Of a DNA stretch of 64,000 bases, positions 35,472 through 44,268 are shown in pieces. The DNA is from Afipia sp. P52-10. GTDB taxonomy: Bacteria; Pseudomonadota; Alphaproteobacteria; Rhizobiales; Xanthobacteraceae. A program made the position numbers and the translations under genes. Every line of letters begins with the position of its first letter. The stretch's first letter is position 1. Where the stretch lies: assembly GCF_000516555.1 (NCBI RefSeq), contig NZ_AZSJ01000003.1, forward strand, positions 91,269 through 155,268. Reading direction: 5' to 3'. Below the pieces are notes generated by a model that did no database searches, was not told the origin of the DNA, and worked only from the letters and a program-made list of their open reading frames with translations.

Positions 35472-36191
35472 TCAATCCACCTTCGGGCCGGACTTGCTGT
35501 CCGGCGTGACGTCGATGGAGATCGCCCGGCCGATCACCTTCGGCGCGCTGCGGCAGTTCTTCATGCACGGCTCCTTGACCCAGAATTTCTTTTCCGCCGT
35601 CTCGCGATCGTCATCGTAAAATGCATCCGCATTCGGCAATTTGAGTGAGGTGAAATTCTTCTCGTTCAGCTCGAAATTCTCGTCTTTGATGACATCGTTC
35701 ATACTGAGAAGATAGGCGGTCAGCGCGTAAACCTCGTCCGCCGACAGCGACTGCGCATTGCCATACGGCATCGCGCGGCGAATATAGTCGAACACCGTCG
35801 AGGCATCCGGCCAGAACGAGCCGACCGTCTTGTCCGGCCGGTCCGCCTTCAGCGTGCCGATGCCGCCCGCGAGCGCCGGCCAGCGGCCGTTGCCCTGGCC
35901 GAACTCGCCGTGACAGGCCGCGCACTGCGCCTGAAAAATCTCGTCCCCCTGCTTCACCGTGCCTTTGCCGACCGGCAGCCCCTGACCATCGGCACGCACG
36001 TCGATGTCCCAGGCGTTGATCTCCTCCGGCAGCGCGGGCCGGCCGAGGCCAAGCTTAGGCGATGTCTTCGTCGATGACAGCTTGGCCGCATCATGTGCGG
36101 CATTTTGCTGCGCCGGCGCCAGGCTCAGACCAGCGATGATCGCAACGGCCGCGAGCCCGGCGGCGACCTGGAGCTTAGCCAATCTCGACAT
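35472..36191 (-). CDS. soxD: SoxD, cytochrome c subunit of sulfane dehydrogenase
   Basis: A 239-residue exported c-type cytochrome. One haem site, CAACHGEFGQGNGRWPALAGG, is present, and the end carries EPCMKNC as in SoxD. Paracoccus SoxD (about 384 residues) has two haems; this shorter one keeps a single haem domain. The ATG (36189-36191) lies within the soxC gene, a 17-base overlap with its end, indicating coupled translation of the SoxCD complex. Confidence 0.9.
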   Translation of the reverse strand: MSRLAKLQVAAGLAAVAIIAGLSLAPAQQNAAHDAAKLSSTKTSPKLGLGRPALPEEINAWDIDVRADGQGLPVGKGTVKQGDEIFQAQCAACHGEFGQGNGRWPALAGGIGTLKADRPDKTVGSFWPDASTVFDYIRRAMPYGNAQSLSADEVYALTAYLLSMNDVIKDENFELNEKNFTSLKLPNADAFYDDDRETAEKKFWVKEPCMKNCRSAPKVIGRAISIDVTPDSKSGPKVD

Positions 36192-37452
36192 TCTCGGTCT
36201 CCCCGTTGGAGCGCACCAGCCAGGTCTGGATGCCGTTGTTGTGATAGATCGAGTTGACGCCGCGCACCTTGCGCAGCTCCTCCTTGGTCGGCTGCACGTA
36301 GCCGGAGGAATCCATCGCCCGCGACTGGATCATCATCTCCTGCCCGTTCCAGTCGAAATCGACGTAGAAGCGGGTCAGCGACTTGTCGAGCACCGGCCCG
36401 TCGATACGCGCGGTCTGCCAGTTCTGGCCGCCGTCGATCGACACATCGACGCGCTTGATGGTGCCGCGGCCGGACCAGGCGAGACCGCTCAGCACGTTGC
36501 GGCCCTTGACCTTCAACGGCGCCTGCGGCGACGGATTGGTCACCACCGACTTCGCATCCATGATGAAGGTGTAGCGGCGCGAGCGGCCGTCGGCGAGCAG
36601 GTCGGTGTATTTCGAGGTCTCCTCGCGGGTCTGCCACGGCTGATCGCCAGCCTCGATCCGCCGCAGCCACTTCACCCAGAGATTGCCCTCCCAGCCGGGA
36701 ATGACCGCGCGCAGCGGATAGCCTTGCTCCGGGCGCAGCGCCTCGCCGTTCATGGCGAAGGCCAGGATCACATCGTTCAGCGCCTTCTCGATCGGCAGCG
36801 AGCGGTTCATGCCCGCGGCATCCGCGCCCTCCAGCATCAGCCACCTCGCCTTCGGCTTCAGCCCGGCCTCGTCCAGCAGCGTCTTCAGCGCAACGCCAGT
36901 GTACATGACGTTGTGGACCATGCCGTGGGTGAACTGGCAGCCGTTGAGCTGCGCACCGCGCCACTCCATGCCGGAATTCGCCGCGCACTCAAGGAAGCAA
37001 ATGCGGTTGACGCGCGGCATGCGCTTGATGTCGTTCATGGTGAAGACCAGCGGCTGCTCGACCAGACCGTTGATCATCAGCCGGTGATCGGCAGGGTTGA
37101 TCTCGGCGACGCCACTGTGATGGCGCTCGAAGCAGAGGCCCGACGGGGTGATGATGCCTTCGAGTTCATGCAGCGGTGTGAAATTGACCGAGGACTCCGG
37201 CGAGGCTGTCAGCCAGGGCACGTCGCGCCGCACCACATGCTTCTCGAATTTCGACGGCACCCCGTAAGGGCGCTTGTCGACGCCGTCGCCGAGATAGCGC
37301 TGCCAGTCCTGAACCTCGGTGATCAGCGGATCGGGCTTTTGCGCCTCGGCCGCCGCCATGGTGGCGAGGCCCGGCAGCGCGGCCCCGGCGAGCCCAGCAG
37401 CGCGCAGAAATCCGCGACGGTTGATGGGGTGAGCAGCGGCCTCGTCACTCAT
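36175..37452 (-). CDS. soxC: SoxC, molybdenum subunit of sulfane dehydrogenase
   Basis: A 425-residue molybdopterin protein of the sulfite oxidase family that removes six electrons from the SoxY-bound sulfane. A twin-arginine signal (NRRGFLRAAGL) is present. The active-site cysteine lies in ICFLECAANSGMEW. The C-terminal dimerisation domain (VKGRNVLSGLAWSGRGTIKRVDVSIDGGQNW) is typical. It lies between soxB and soxD. Confidence 0.95.
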   Translation of the reverse strand: MSDEAAAHPINRRGFLRAAGLAGAALPGLATMAAAEAQKPDPLITEVQDWQRYLGDGVDKRPYGVPSKFEKHVVRRDVPWLTASPESSVNFTPLHELEGIITPSGLCFERHHSGVAEINPADHRLMINGLVEQPLVFTMNDIKRMPRVNRICFLECAANSGMEWRGAQLNGCQFTHGMVHNVMYTGVALKTLLDEAGLKPKARWLMLEGADAAGMNRSLPIEKALNDVILAFAMNGEALRPEQGYPLRAVIPGWEGNLWVKWLRRIEAGDQPWQTREETSKYTDLLADGRSRRYTFIMDAKSVVTNPSPQAPLKVKGRNVLSGLAWSGRGTIKRVDVSIDGGQNWQTARIDGPVLDKSLTRFYVDFDWNGQEMMIQSRAMDSSGYVQPTKEELRKVRGVNSIYHNNGIQTWLVRSNGETENVEIG

Positions 37453-37479
37453 GCCACATCCTTTCTTCTTATTTATCCC

Positions 37480-37495
37480 AATATGTGAATATGTT
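37480..37495. promoter_or_regulatory. AT-rich repeat upstream of soxC, possible SoxR site
   Basis: AATATGTGAATATGTT lies in the 75-base soxB-soxC gap and contains two AATATG units. It resembles the AT-rich elements at 40225 and 43314, so it may be a SoxR-type operator allowing internal transcription of soxCD. Pattern-based only. Confidence 0.35.
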
Positions 37496-37527
37496 TGCCG
37501 GACATGTGCGCATGAATGACCTCTCCA

Positions 37528-39225
37528 TCAGGCTCCGCTGACTTTGACCGCAGCGTTCGGCGCGATCGTCACCGTGCCCTGCTTGCGCACATGGGCGGCG
37601 ACCACGTCCCAGATCGCCGGCCCCTGCGTGTTTTCGTTGATGCTGGCCCAGCCAGCGACGGCGTAGGTCTTCGACGCCTCGATCGGCTTGCCGGACTTCA
37701 GATGGGTCATGTCCGAGATGCGCGAGCCGACCGGCTTCGACACATCGATCGCGTAGCCCATGCCGCCGACGCGCACCATGTCGCCGCCGCCCTGGAAGTA
37801 GGGATCGGGATGGAAGATGTTGTCGGCGACATCTTCCAGCACTTCCTTGAGCTGGGCGCCGGTCATCTGATTGCGGTAGCAGTTCGGATAGGTGATCGCG
37901 GTGGCGTTGCTGATCTGCTCGAAGGTGATCGGATCGCCCGGCAGCAGCGTGCCGCCCCAGCGGAAGCCCGGCGACAGCGCGATTTCGACGTCGCGTTCGC
38001 TCAGCATGGCGTTGCAGATCAGATCGTCGAAGGTGCCGTTGAAGTTGCCGCGGCGATAAAGCAGCGAATCGGTCTTGCCGATGGTGGCGGCGAGCTGCTG
38101 CGCGAACGGCGCACGCAACTGCTCGACCAGCTTCGCCATCGCCGGATCCGGCGAGATCGCATCGGCGAACACCGGCATCAGCTTGAAACGAACGTCTGCG
38201 ACTTTCTTGTCCTTCACCGCGATATCCAAACGCGAGACGAACTTGCCGTGCGAACCGGTCGCGACCAGCACCGTATCGCCGACCTTGATCAGCCCCGGCA
38301 TCGCATCATGGGTGTGCGCGGTGAGAATGACGTCGAGGCCCTTCACCCTGCCCGCGAGCTTGTGGTCCACATCGAAACCGTTGTGCGACAGCAGCACGAC
38401 GATCTCGGCGCCCGCGGCGCGCGATTCATCCACCTGCTTCTGCAGGTCGTCCTCGCGGATGCCGAACTCCCACTTCGGGAACATCCAGCGCGGATTGGCG
38501 ACCGCCGTGCGCGGCAAGGCCTGACCGATCACCGCGACCTTGACGCCGCCACGCTCGAACAGCTTGCGGCCTTCGAACACCGGCTCCTGCCATTCGTTGT
38601 CGCGTACGTTCTGCGCGAGGAAGGCGAACGGGGCTTTATCGGCGATCTCCTTCACCCGGTCGGCGCCATAGGTGAACTCCCAATGCCCGACCATGGCATC
38701 GACCTTCAACGCGGACAGCACGTCCACCATGTCCTGCGCCTTGGTCTGCAGCGAGGTCCAGCTTCCCTGCCAGGCATCGCCGCCGTCGAGCAGCAGCACC
38801 TTGTCCGCGCCGCGCTCGGCGCGCACCGCACCGACCAGCGTGGCGATACGGTCCATGCCGCCCATGCGGCCGTAGTTGCGCGCGAGCGCAACGAAATCAT
38901 CCGCGGTCAGCGCGAACGCGTCCGCGGAGCCCGCAGCGATGTTGAAGTATTTCCGGAACTCCGCATCGGTGAGGTGCGGCGGCTGTCCCTTCGCCTCGCC
39001 GACACCGAGGTTGACCGACGGCTCACGGAAATGCAGCGGCATCAGCTGCGCGTGGGTGTCGGCGATATAGAGAATCGTCACGGTGCCGAGCGGATCGAAA
39101 CGCAGGATGTCAGCCTGCCTCAGGCGCTGCTGCGCGGCGAGACGCCCGAGCGGACCCGCGCCGCTGCCGGCCAGCATCGCCGATGCCGCTGCCGTTGCCT
39201 GCAGAAACTCGCGTCGCGAAATCAT
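37528..39225 (-). CDS. soxB: SoxB, thiosulfohydrolase
   Basis: A 565-residue di-manganese enzyme of the 5'-nucleotidase/metallophosphoesterase fold. It hydrolyses sulfate from the SoxY-cysteine-S-sulfonate. A twin-arginine signal (SRREFLQATAAA) is followed by metal ligands in IADTHAQLMP, LDGGDAWQGSW, GHWEFTYG, LLSHNGFDVD and TAHTHDAMPG. The C-terminal substrate domain spans roughly residues 360-565. It lies 98 bases after soxZ. Confidence 0.96.
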   Translation of the reverse strand: MISRREFLQATAAASAMLAGSGAGPLGRLAAQQRLRQADILRFDPLGTVTILYIADTHAQLMPLHFREPSVNLGVGEAKGQPPHLTDAEFRKYFNIAAGSADAFALTADDFVALARNYGRMGGMDRIATLVGAVRAERGADKVLLLDGGDAWQGSWTSLQTKAQDMVDVLSALKVDAMVGHWEFTYGADRVKEIADKAPFAFLAQNVRDNEWQEPVFEGRKLFERGGVKVAVIGQALPRTAVANPRWMFPKWEFGIREDDLQKQVDESRAAGAEIVVLLSHNGFDVDHKLAGRVKGLDVILTAHTHDAMPGLIKVGDTVLVATGSHGKFVSRLDIAVKDKKVADVRFKLMPVFADAISPDPAMAKLVEQLRAPFAQQLAATIGKTDSLLYRRGNFNGTFDDLICNAMLSERDVEIALSPGFRWGGTLLPGDPITFEQISNATAITYPNCYRNQMTGAQLKEVLEDVADNIFHPDPYFQGGGDMVRVGGMGYAIDVSKPVGSRISDMTHLKSGKPIEASKTYAVAGWASINENTQGPAIWDVVAAHVRKQGTVTIAPNAAVKVSGA

Positions 39226-39323
39226 CGGCTACCCTCGATCCCTTGCGTGATCAGGCCGAAGGGAATTGCTTGCGGACAAAAGAGCTCTCACCCTTGCGGC
39301 GAGAGCCCGTGACATGCGGCGCC

Positions 39324-39653
39324 TCAGGCGACCGTCAGCTTGTTCTTGGAGACGTATTCCGAACCGTCGTCATCCTTCCAGGTGAAGGTGAACTCGCCCG
39401 ACTCCGCCGCCTTGTAGAAGAACGACTGATACGGGTTGGCTGAAATCGCCGGATTCCAATCCGCTTCGAACACCAGCTTGCCGTTGAACTCGGCGGTGAA
39501 CTTGTTGATGATCTTGCGCGGCACGATCTTGCCGGCGGAATCACGGCGCTGGCCGGATTCCATCTCATGCGAAATCAGCGTCTTGATCTCGATCAGTTCG
39601 CCCGGCTTGGCCTGGGCGGGGAGACGAATGCGCGGGGTGGGCTTGGTGGACAT
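39324..39653 (-). CDS. soxZ: SoxZ, sulfur carrier complex subunit
   Basis: A 109-residue immunoglobulin-like protein that pairs with SoxY. RIRLPAQAKPGELIEIKTLISHEMESGQRRD and FTWKDDDGS are family hallmarks. No signal peptide is present; the SoxYZ dimer is exported using the SoxY signal. It follows soxY by 27 bases. Confidence 0.96.
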   Translation of the reverse strand: MSTKPTPRIRLPAQAKPGELIEIKTLISHEMESGQRRDSAGKIVPRKIINKFTAEFNGKLVFEADWNPAISANPYQSFFYKAAESGEFTFTWKDDDGSEYVSKNKLTVA

Positions 39654-39680
39654 GGGACGATCCTCGCCTGAAATGTGTTG

Positions 39681-40145
39681 TCAGCCGCCGCAGCCGCCGA
39701 TGGTGACCTTCACGTTGGCCTTCGCCATATGCAGGCTGCCGTTCGACATCTCGGCGATGCAGACGATGTTCTGGGTCTGCGCGAGGCGCATGCGGGTCGA
39801 AGCGGAGGCCTTGCCGCAGGCCGGCGTGAACTTGTAGCTGACGACGCCGGGCAGCGGATTGCCGTCGGCATAAACATGCACCGCCTTCACATAGTCCGCG
39901 TCGGTCATCGGGCTTTCGACTTCGACATTGATCGGCACCACGAGGCCGTTCTCGGCGATCTCCGGCACGTCGAGCTTGATCTTGCCGCTGCCCATCGCCT
40001 TGTCGCCGTAGAGCTTCTTAATCTCGGCCGTGACCGCCTGCTCGTCGGCCATCGCCATCCGCGGCGCAAGAACCGCAACAAAGCCCGCGAGCCCGGCCAG
40101 TGCGAGCGCTTCGCGGCGGGTCGCTTCAACCGCCTTCAATCCCAT
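39681..40145 (-). CDS. soxY: SoxY, sulfur substrate carrier protein
   Basis: A 154-residue carrier with a twin-arginine signal (TRREALALAGLAG) and the diagnostic C-terminal GGCGG swinging arm, whose cysteine (about residue 152) holds the sulfur substrate. ATG at 40143-40145 follows GGAGGACGT. It is the first gene of soxYZBCD-E-F and diverges from soxAX. Confidence 0.96.
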   Translation of the reverse strand: MGLKAVEATRREALALAGLAGFVAVLAPRMAMADEQAVTAEIKKLYGDKAMGSGKIKLDVPEIAENGLVVPINVEVESPMTDADYVKAVHVYADGNPLPGVVSYKFTPACGKASASTRMRLAQTQNIVCIAEMSNGSLHMAKANVKVTIGGCGG

Positions 40146-40224
40146 GACGTCCTCCACAGGAAGTTCTTCATCGTTCTTCGATAGTAGCGCTTGACGTTGC
40201 CAAGTCAGTCCTATCATGATCCTC

Positions 40225-40240
40225 AAATATCATTATATTG
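40225..40240. promoter_or_regulatory. AT-rich element in soxY-soxA divergent promoter
   Basis: AAATATCATTATATTG followed by a T-run lies in the 180-base region between soxY and soxA. It shares the AT-rich alternating pattern of the putative SoxR operator at 43314 and may bind the same repressor. The dyad is imperfect. Confidence 0.4.
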
Positions 40241-40325
40241 TTTTTTTTGAATGTAAAGCTATCCAATCGGCTGAGGAAGAACGCGGGAGCCGCTTAAGAC
40301 GGATCGCGCGCAGGGAGGAACCGAG

Positions 40326-41159
40326 ATGAAACGAACCGCGCTGGGCTGGGCGTTGGGTGCCGCCGCAATCTGCGCCTCCGTGGCACTGACGATCGGCATT
40401 GTCAGAGCCCAGGACGCCGCCGAGAAGGAGATCGAGCGCTATCGCGCGATGATCTCCGATCCGATGTCGAATCCCGGTTTCCTTGCGGTGGATCGCGGTG
40501 AAGCGCTGTGGAGCGAGAAGCGCGGCACCAAGAACGTCTCGCTGGAGACCTGCGACCTCGGCCTCGGCGCGGGCAAGCTCGAAGGCGCCTATGCGCAACT
40601 GCCCCGCTACTTCGTCGATGCCGACCGGGTGATGGACCTGGAGCAGCGCCTGTTATGGTGCATGCAGAACGTCCAGGGCTTCGACACCAAGGACGTGGTC
40701 GCGCGGCGGTTCTCCGGTCCCGGCCGCGCATCCGACATGGAAGACCTCGTCGCCTTCATCGCCAACAAGTCCAGCGGCATGAAGATCGACCTGCCGCTCA
40801 AACATCCGAAGGAGCTGGAGATGGCGGCCGTGGGCGAAGCGCTGTTCTACCGGCGCGGCGGCGTGATGGATTTCTCCTGCGCCACCTGCCATGCCGACGA
40901 AGGCAAGCGCATCCGCCTGCAGGGACTGCCGAACTTCTCCAAGCCCGGCAAGCAGCCGCAGGAGACGATGGGCTCGTGGCCGACCTACCGCGTATCGCAG
41001 GGCGCGCTACGCACCATGCAGCACCGGCTCTGGGACTGCTTCCGGCAACAGCGCTGGCCCGTTCCCGAATACGGCTCCGACGCCATCACCGCGCTGACCG
41101 TCTTTCTGAACAAGCAGGCCATGGGCGGCGAGATCAACGTGCCGTCGATCAAGCGCTGA
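40326..41159 (+). CDS. soxA: SoxA, c-type cytochrome of the SoxAX complex
   Basis: A 277-residue exported cytochrome. SoxAX couples thiosulfate to the SoxY cysteine. A single CATCH haem site ([15 protein letters not shown]) is present. The first haem domain has lost CXXCH and keeps cysteines in LETCDLG and LLWCMQN, so it is the monohaem type. The distal cysteine ligand is in [25 protein letters not shown] precedes the ATG. Confidence 0.95.
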   Translation: MKRTALGWALGAAAICASVALTIGIVRAQDAAEKEIERYRAMISDPMSNPGFLAVDRGEALWSEKRGTKNVSLETCDLGLGAGKLEGAYAQLPRYFVDADRVMDLEQRLLWCMQNVQGFDTKDVVARRFSGPGRASDMEDLVAFIANKSSGMKIDLPLKHPKELEMAAVGEALFYRRGGVMDFSCATCHADEGKRIRLQGLPNFSKPGKQPQETMGSWPTYRVSQGALRTMQHRLWDCFRQQRWPVPEYGSDAITALTVFLNKQAMGGEINVPSIKR

Positions 41160-41170
41160 GGGGACAGACC

Positions 41171-41812
41171 ATGAAACAGACATCGACCATCGCCGCGCTG
41201 CTGCTCGCGGGCGCTGCTGCCCTCACCCTCGCCTCGTCCGCCGTCGCGCAAACCGCGCAGCCTGCGGTCAAACCCGATCCGGCGCTGGTGGAGAAATACG
41301 TCAAGGCCACCTTCGGCAAGGCGCCGCCGGAATGGCAGGCGCGCATCGAGCCGGATGAGACGCTGAAGGTCTGCAACCAGTATCGCAACGAACCGCCATC
41401 GGCCGAGGCCGACAAGATCGTCAAGCGCGAGCTGGCGAAGGTGGTGTTTCCCGCCGACGGCAAGCTGATCGGCGACTGGAAGGAAGGTGCGAAGATCGCC
41501 AACAACGGCCGCGGCGGACAGTTCTCCGACGACGAGAAGACCGTCAGCGGCGGCAACTGCTACGCCTGCCACCAGATGGAAGCCGCAGAATTGAGCTTCG
41601 GCACGCTCGGCCCGAGCCTCACCAACTATGGCAAGGACCGCAAATACGACCCGGACGAGGTCAAGCAGGCCTTCACCAAGATCTACGACTCGCAAGCCGT
41701 GGTGGCCTGTTCAAACATGCCGCGTTTCGGTGCCAACAAAGTGCTCACCGAAAAGCAGATCATCGATCTGGTGGCGTTCCTGTTCGACCCGCAATCGCCG
41801 GTGAACAAATAG
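41171..41812 (+). CDS. soxX: SoxX, c-type cytochrome of the SoxAX complex
   Basis: A 213-residue exported monohaem cytochrome. The signal peptide is cleaved near AVAQTAQ, and the haem site is NCYACHQMEAAEL. An N-terminal extension of about 80 residues precedes the haem domain, longer than in minimal SoxX. ATG 41171 follows GAGGGGACAGACC, 11 bases after soxA. A strong terminator follows. Confidence 0.94.
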   Translation: MKQTSTIAALLLAGAAALTLASSAVAQTAQPAVKPDPALVEKYVKATFGKAPPEWQARIEPDETLKVCNQYRNEPPSAEADKIVKRELAKVVFPADGKLIGDWKEGAKIANNGRGGQFSDDEKTVSGGNCYACHQMEAAELSFGTLGPSLTNYGKDRKYDPDEVKQAFTKIYDSQAVVACSNMPRFGANKVLTEKQIIDLVAFLFDPQSPVNK

Positions 41813-41844
41813 GGCCATTCTCAGTAGGACCATCCTCAAACGAC

Positions 41845-41876
41845 AAAGTCCCCGCCTCGGCGGGGACTTTTGTTTT
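41845..41876. terminator. Bidirectional terminator after soxX
   Basis: AAAGTCCCCGCC (41845-41856) and GGCGGGGACTTT (41859-41870) form a perfect 12-bp stem, followed by TGTTTT. It separates convergent soxX and soxW and would stop transcription from both sides. Confidence 0.9.
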
Positions 41877-41894
41877 GGACAACAGCGCTAACTG

Positions 41895-42494
41895 CTACGC
41901 CTGCTTCTTCAGCCAGTCGGGAAACGGCGCAGACTCATAGCCCTTCTCGCGCACGTAGCGGAACATCGCCAGGAATTCCGGCGGCTCCAGCAAGCCCGGC
42001 ATCCGCGCCACCTCGCGGGCCTGGCCTTTCTTCGCGGCGAGCCCTGCCGTCGTCTCCGGAAAGAACTGGATCGTCGGCGTGAAGCGGACGCCGTAGCTTT
42101 CGCCGAACGCCTTTTCGCCGAGCTTGCGGCCGTCGAAATCGGTGACGATGCGCGCGCCGATGTGGTTGAGATGCAGGATCTCGAAATTGTCGCGGATGTA
42201 ACGCTCGATTGTCGGATCGAGCATGTGGACCTCGTGCATCCGCTTGCAGGCGGGACACCCCTTCAAACCCCACAGGATCGCAAAGCGCTTGCCCTTCTCG
42301 GTCGCCTGGGTGAGGTCGTCGGCAACATCGAGGAAGCTCTCCAGATACCAGTCCATCTGATAGAGCCCGTCATCACCGAGTGTCGGCTTCGCAGCGCGCG
42401 CGGGCACGACGGCGAGGCCGGCCATGCTTGCGCCCACCGCAGCGATCGCCTGCCGTCGCGTCAATCCATGCCGGCCATGTTTGCCACGGGTCAT
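41895..42494 (-). CDS. soxW: SoxW, periplasmic thioredoxin-like protein
   Basis: A 199-residue thioredoxin-fold protein with a twin-arginine-like signal (LTRRQAIAAVGASMAGLAVVPARA) and a redox motif GCPACKRMHE near residue 80. ATG 42492-42494 follows GGAGGCAGGCAT. With SoxV it delivers reducing power from the cytoplasm to periplasmic Sox partners. SoxV is encoded immediately upstream, 14 bases away. Confidence 0.88.
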   Translation of the reverse strand: MTRGKHGRHGLTRRQAIAAVGASMAGLAVVPARAAKPTLGDDGLYQMDWYLESFLDVADDLTQATEKGKRFAILWGLKGCPACKRMHEVHMLDPTIERYIRDNFEILHLNHIGARIVTDFDGRKLGEKAFGESYGVRFTPTIQFFPETTAGLAAKKGQAREVARMPGLLEPPEFLAMFRYVREKGYESAPFPDWLKKQA

Positions 42495-42508
42495 ATGCCT
42501 GCCTCCGA

Positions 42509-43249
42509 TCAGCCGATCGATCCAAGAACGGGGAACGTCTCCAGCAGCCAGCCCGCAATCACAGGCATCGTGCCAGTCAAGAGCAGAAGGCCGGTCAGCA
42601 CAAGGCCGGCGCCGATCACCTTCTCGACAGCCGCCATATGCGCGCGCAGCCGCGCCATCAGCCGCAGGAACGGACCGATGAACAGCGCCGCCAGCAGGAA
42701 CGGAATGCCGATGCCGAGCGCATAGGCGAAAAGCAACAACGCGCCGCGCGTGGCCGATCCGTCGATGCCGGCCACCATCAGGATCGTCGCCAGTACCGGG
42801 CCGACACATGGCGTCCAGCCGAACGCGAATGCGAGCCCAACCACATACGCTCCCAGCAGACCCGCTGGATTGGTCGAGGCTTGAAAGCGCGCCTCGCGAA
42901 ACAACAGTCCGATCCTGAACACGCCGAGGAAGTGCAGCCCGAGCACGATGATGACGACGCCGGCGATGATGCTCAACGTGGCGAAATGCGCGGTGACCGT
43001 CTGGCCGATCAATGACGCGGATGCGCCAAGCGCGACGAACACCGTGGCGAAGCCGAGCACGAATGCCAGCGCGAGCGTCACCACCCGCCAGTTCGGCCCA
43101 TGCGCAGCCGTCTTCTGATCCGTCAGATCCTTGAGGCTGACGCCTGCAAGGAAGCACAGATAGGGCGGCACCAGCGGCAGCACGCAAGGCGACAGGAACG
43201 ACAGCAACCCCGCGGTCATCGCGCCTGCGAGAGAAACGCTCGGAATCAC
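42509..43249 (-). CDS. soxV: SoxV, CcdA/DsbD-like membrane thiol transporter
   Basis: A 246-residue protein with six membrane helices, of the CcdA family. Redox cysteines lie in FLSPCVLPLVPPYLCF and GWTPCVGPVLATIL. It moves electrons from cytoplasmic thioredoxin to SoxW/SoxS. I chose the GTG at 43247-43249 because GGTGGAGACGGCC lies just upstream. A later ATG at 43217-43219 would clip the first helix. It is divergent from soxS. Confidence 0.9.
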   Translation of the reverse strand: MIPSVSLAGAMTAGLLSFLSPCVLPLVPPYLCFLAGVSLKDLTDQKTAAHGPNWRVVTLALAFVLGFATVFVALGASASLIGQTVTAHFATLSIIAGVVIIVLGLHFLGVFRIGLLFREARFQASTNPAGLLGAYVVGLAFAFGWTPCVGPVLATILMVAGIDGSATRGALLLFAYALGIGIPFLLAALFIGPFLRLMARLRAHMAAVEKVIGAGLVLTGLLLLTGTMPVIAGWLLETFPVLGSIG

Positions 43250-43313
43250 GGCCGTCTCCACCCTATCGCGTTGATCAGACGCGAGCTTTTCTAAGACCCG
43301 CACTCTGGAAGAA

Positions 43314-43333
43314 ATATGCGAATTCGTGTATAT
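43314..43333. promoter_or_regulatory. Putative SoxR operator between soxV and soxS
   Basis: An interrupted palindrome with outer ATAT arms around the perfect core CGAATTCG occupies 43314-43333 in the 91-base divergent soxV-soxS region. SoxR/BigR-type repressors use AT-rich dyads of this size. Its position next to soxSR fits autoregulation. Confidence 0.55.
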
Positions 43334-43340
43334 GTAACAC

Positions 43341-43748
43341 ATGTTGCCACGCTTGCGCCCAAAAACAGCTCTGCTCGCAGCAGCCATGCTTGCAGCAGCG
43401 GTCGCTTGGCCGGCGCTGGCGCAGGCCGCAGAGCTCGTGATGTTCGCGCGCACGGGCTGTCCATGGTGCGAACGCTGGGACCACGAGGTCGGCGCGCTCT
43501 ATCCCAAGACCGAAACCGCGAAGCTGCTGCCGCTGCGCCGTGTCAACATCGACGCCCGTGCGCCGCAAGGCATGATTTTGGCAACACCCGTACTGTTCAC
43601 ACCGACCTTCGTCGTGGTGGATGGCGGACGCGAGGTCGGTCGCATCACCGGATACATCAACGACGACGCCTTCTGGGGTCTGCTCGACCAGCTCGTTGCG
43701 AAGCTGCGGGCAACGCGACCGGCGGGCGCGAAGCTCACCCCGTCATAG
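43341..43748 (+). CDS. soxS: SoxS, periplasmic thioredoxin
   Basis: A 135-residue exported thioredoxin-like protein. A signal peptide (cleaved near LAQAAEL) precedes the redox motif GCPWCERWDHEVG and the cis-proline region FTPTFVVVDGG. In Paracoccus, SoxS activates SoxYZ by reducing it. It is the first gene of soxS-soxR-soxT, with soxR starting 15 bases on. Confidence 0.9.
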   Translation: MLPRLRPKTALLAAAMLAAAVAWPALAQAAELVMFARTGCPWCERWDHEVGALYPKTETAKLLPLRRVNIDARAPQGMILATPVLFTPTFVVVDGGREVGRITGYINDDAFWGLLDQLVAKLRATRPAGAKLTPS

Positions 43749-43763
43749 CGATCGGCATACACC

Positions 43764-44138
43764 ATGGCATCGATCCTCTCCCCTGAACTTGAGAACGAAT
43801 TGCGCGACGGCGCGGAGTATTCGCCCGAGCTCGACCAGCTCATGACCAAGGCGCGCAAGGCGAGCAATTTCCTCAAGGCGCTCTCGCATGAAAGCCGTCT
43901 GCTGCTGCTCTGCCTGCTGGCCGAGCGCGAACGTTCGGTGAGCGAACTGGAGAACATCCTGTCGCTGCGCCAGTCGGCGGTCTCGCAACAGCTTGCGCGG
44001 TTGCGCTACGACGGCATGGTGGACACGCGCCGCGACGGCAAGACCATCTATTACCGTCTCGCCAACGACGACGTGCGGCGGGTGATTTCCGTGGTCTACG
44101 ACATCTTCTGTGCCCCGCCGGCCAAGACGAAGGACTGA
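43764..44138 (+). CDS. soxR: SoxR, ArsR-family repressor with persulfide-sensor cysteines
   Basis: A 124-residue ArsR/SmtB-type repressor. The winged helix contains VSELENILSLRQSAVSQQLARLR. Two cysteines, Cys50 (LLLLCLLAE) and Cys116 (YDIFC), match the pair that forms a tetrasulfide bridge in persulfide sensors BigR/SqrR/SoxR. It probably represses the divergent sox promoters and lets go on sulfane sulfur. Confidence 0.92.
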   Translation: MASILSPELENELRDGAEYSPELDQLMTKARKASNFLKALSHESRLLLLCLLAERERSVSELENILSLRQSAVSQQLARLRYDGMVDTRRDGKTIYYRLANDDVRRVISVVYDIFCAPPAKTKD

Positions 44139-44268
44139 CAGACCGCGTCGACAGCAGCGGAGAATGAAGCATTTCCGGCACCGGCCGGGATAAGCTTCGC
44201 GCCATACCGTATCGAGCACGGTCGCATCGGACATGTGGTCCGGATCGTGCTGTCAGGGAGTGAACGCC

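Noticed and set aside
36004-39312. Plus-strand open frames opposite soxB, soxC and soxD
   Set aside because: Antisense shadows of well-recognised sox genes.
40508-41170. N-terminal extension of SoxX reading through soxA
   Set aside because: It is an alternative frame over soxA; the ATG at 41171 with ribosome site and signal peptide is the proper start.
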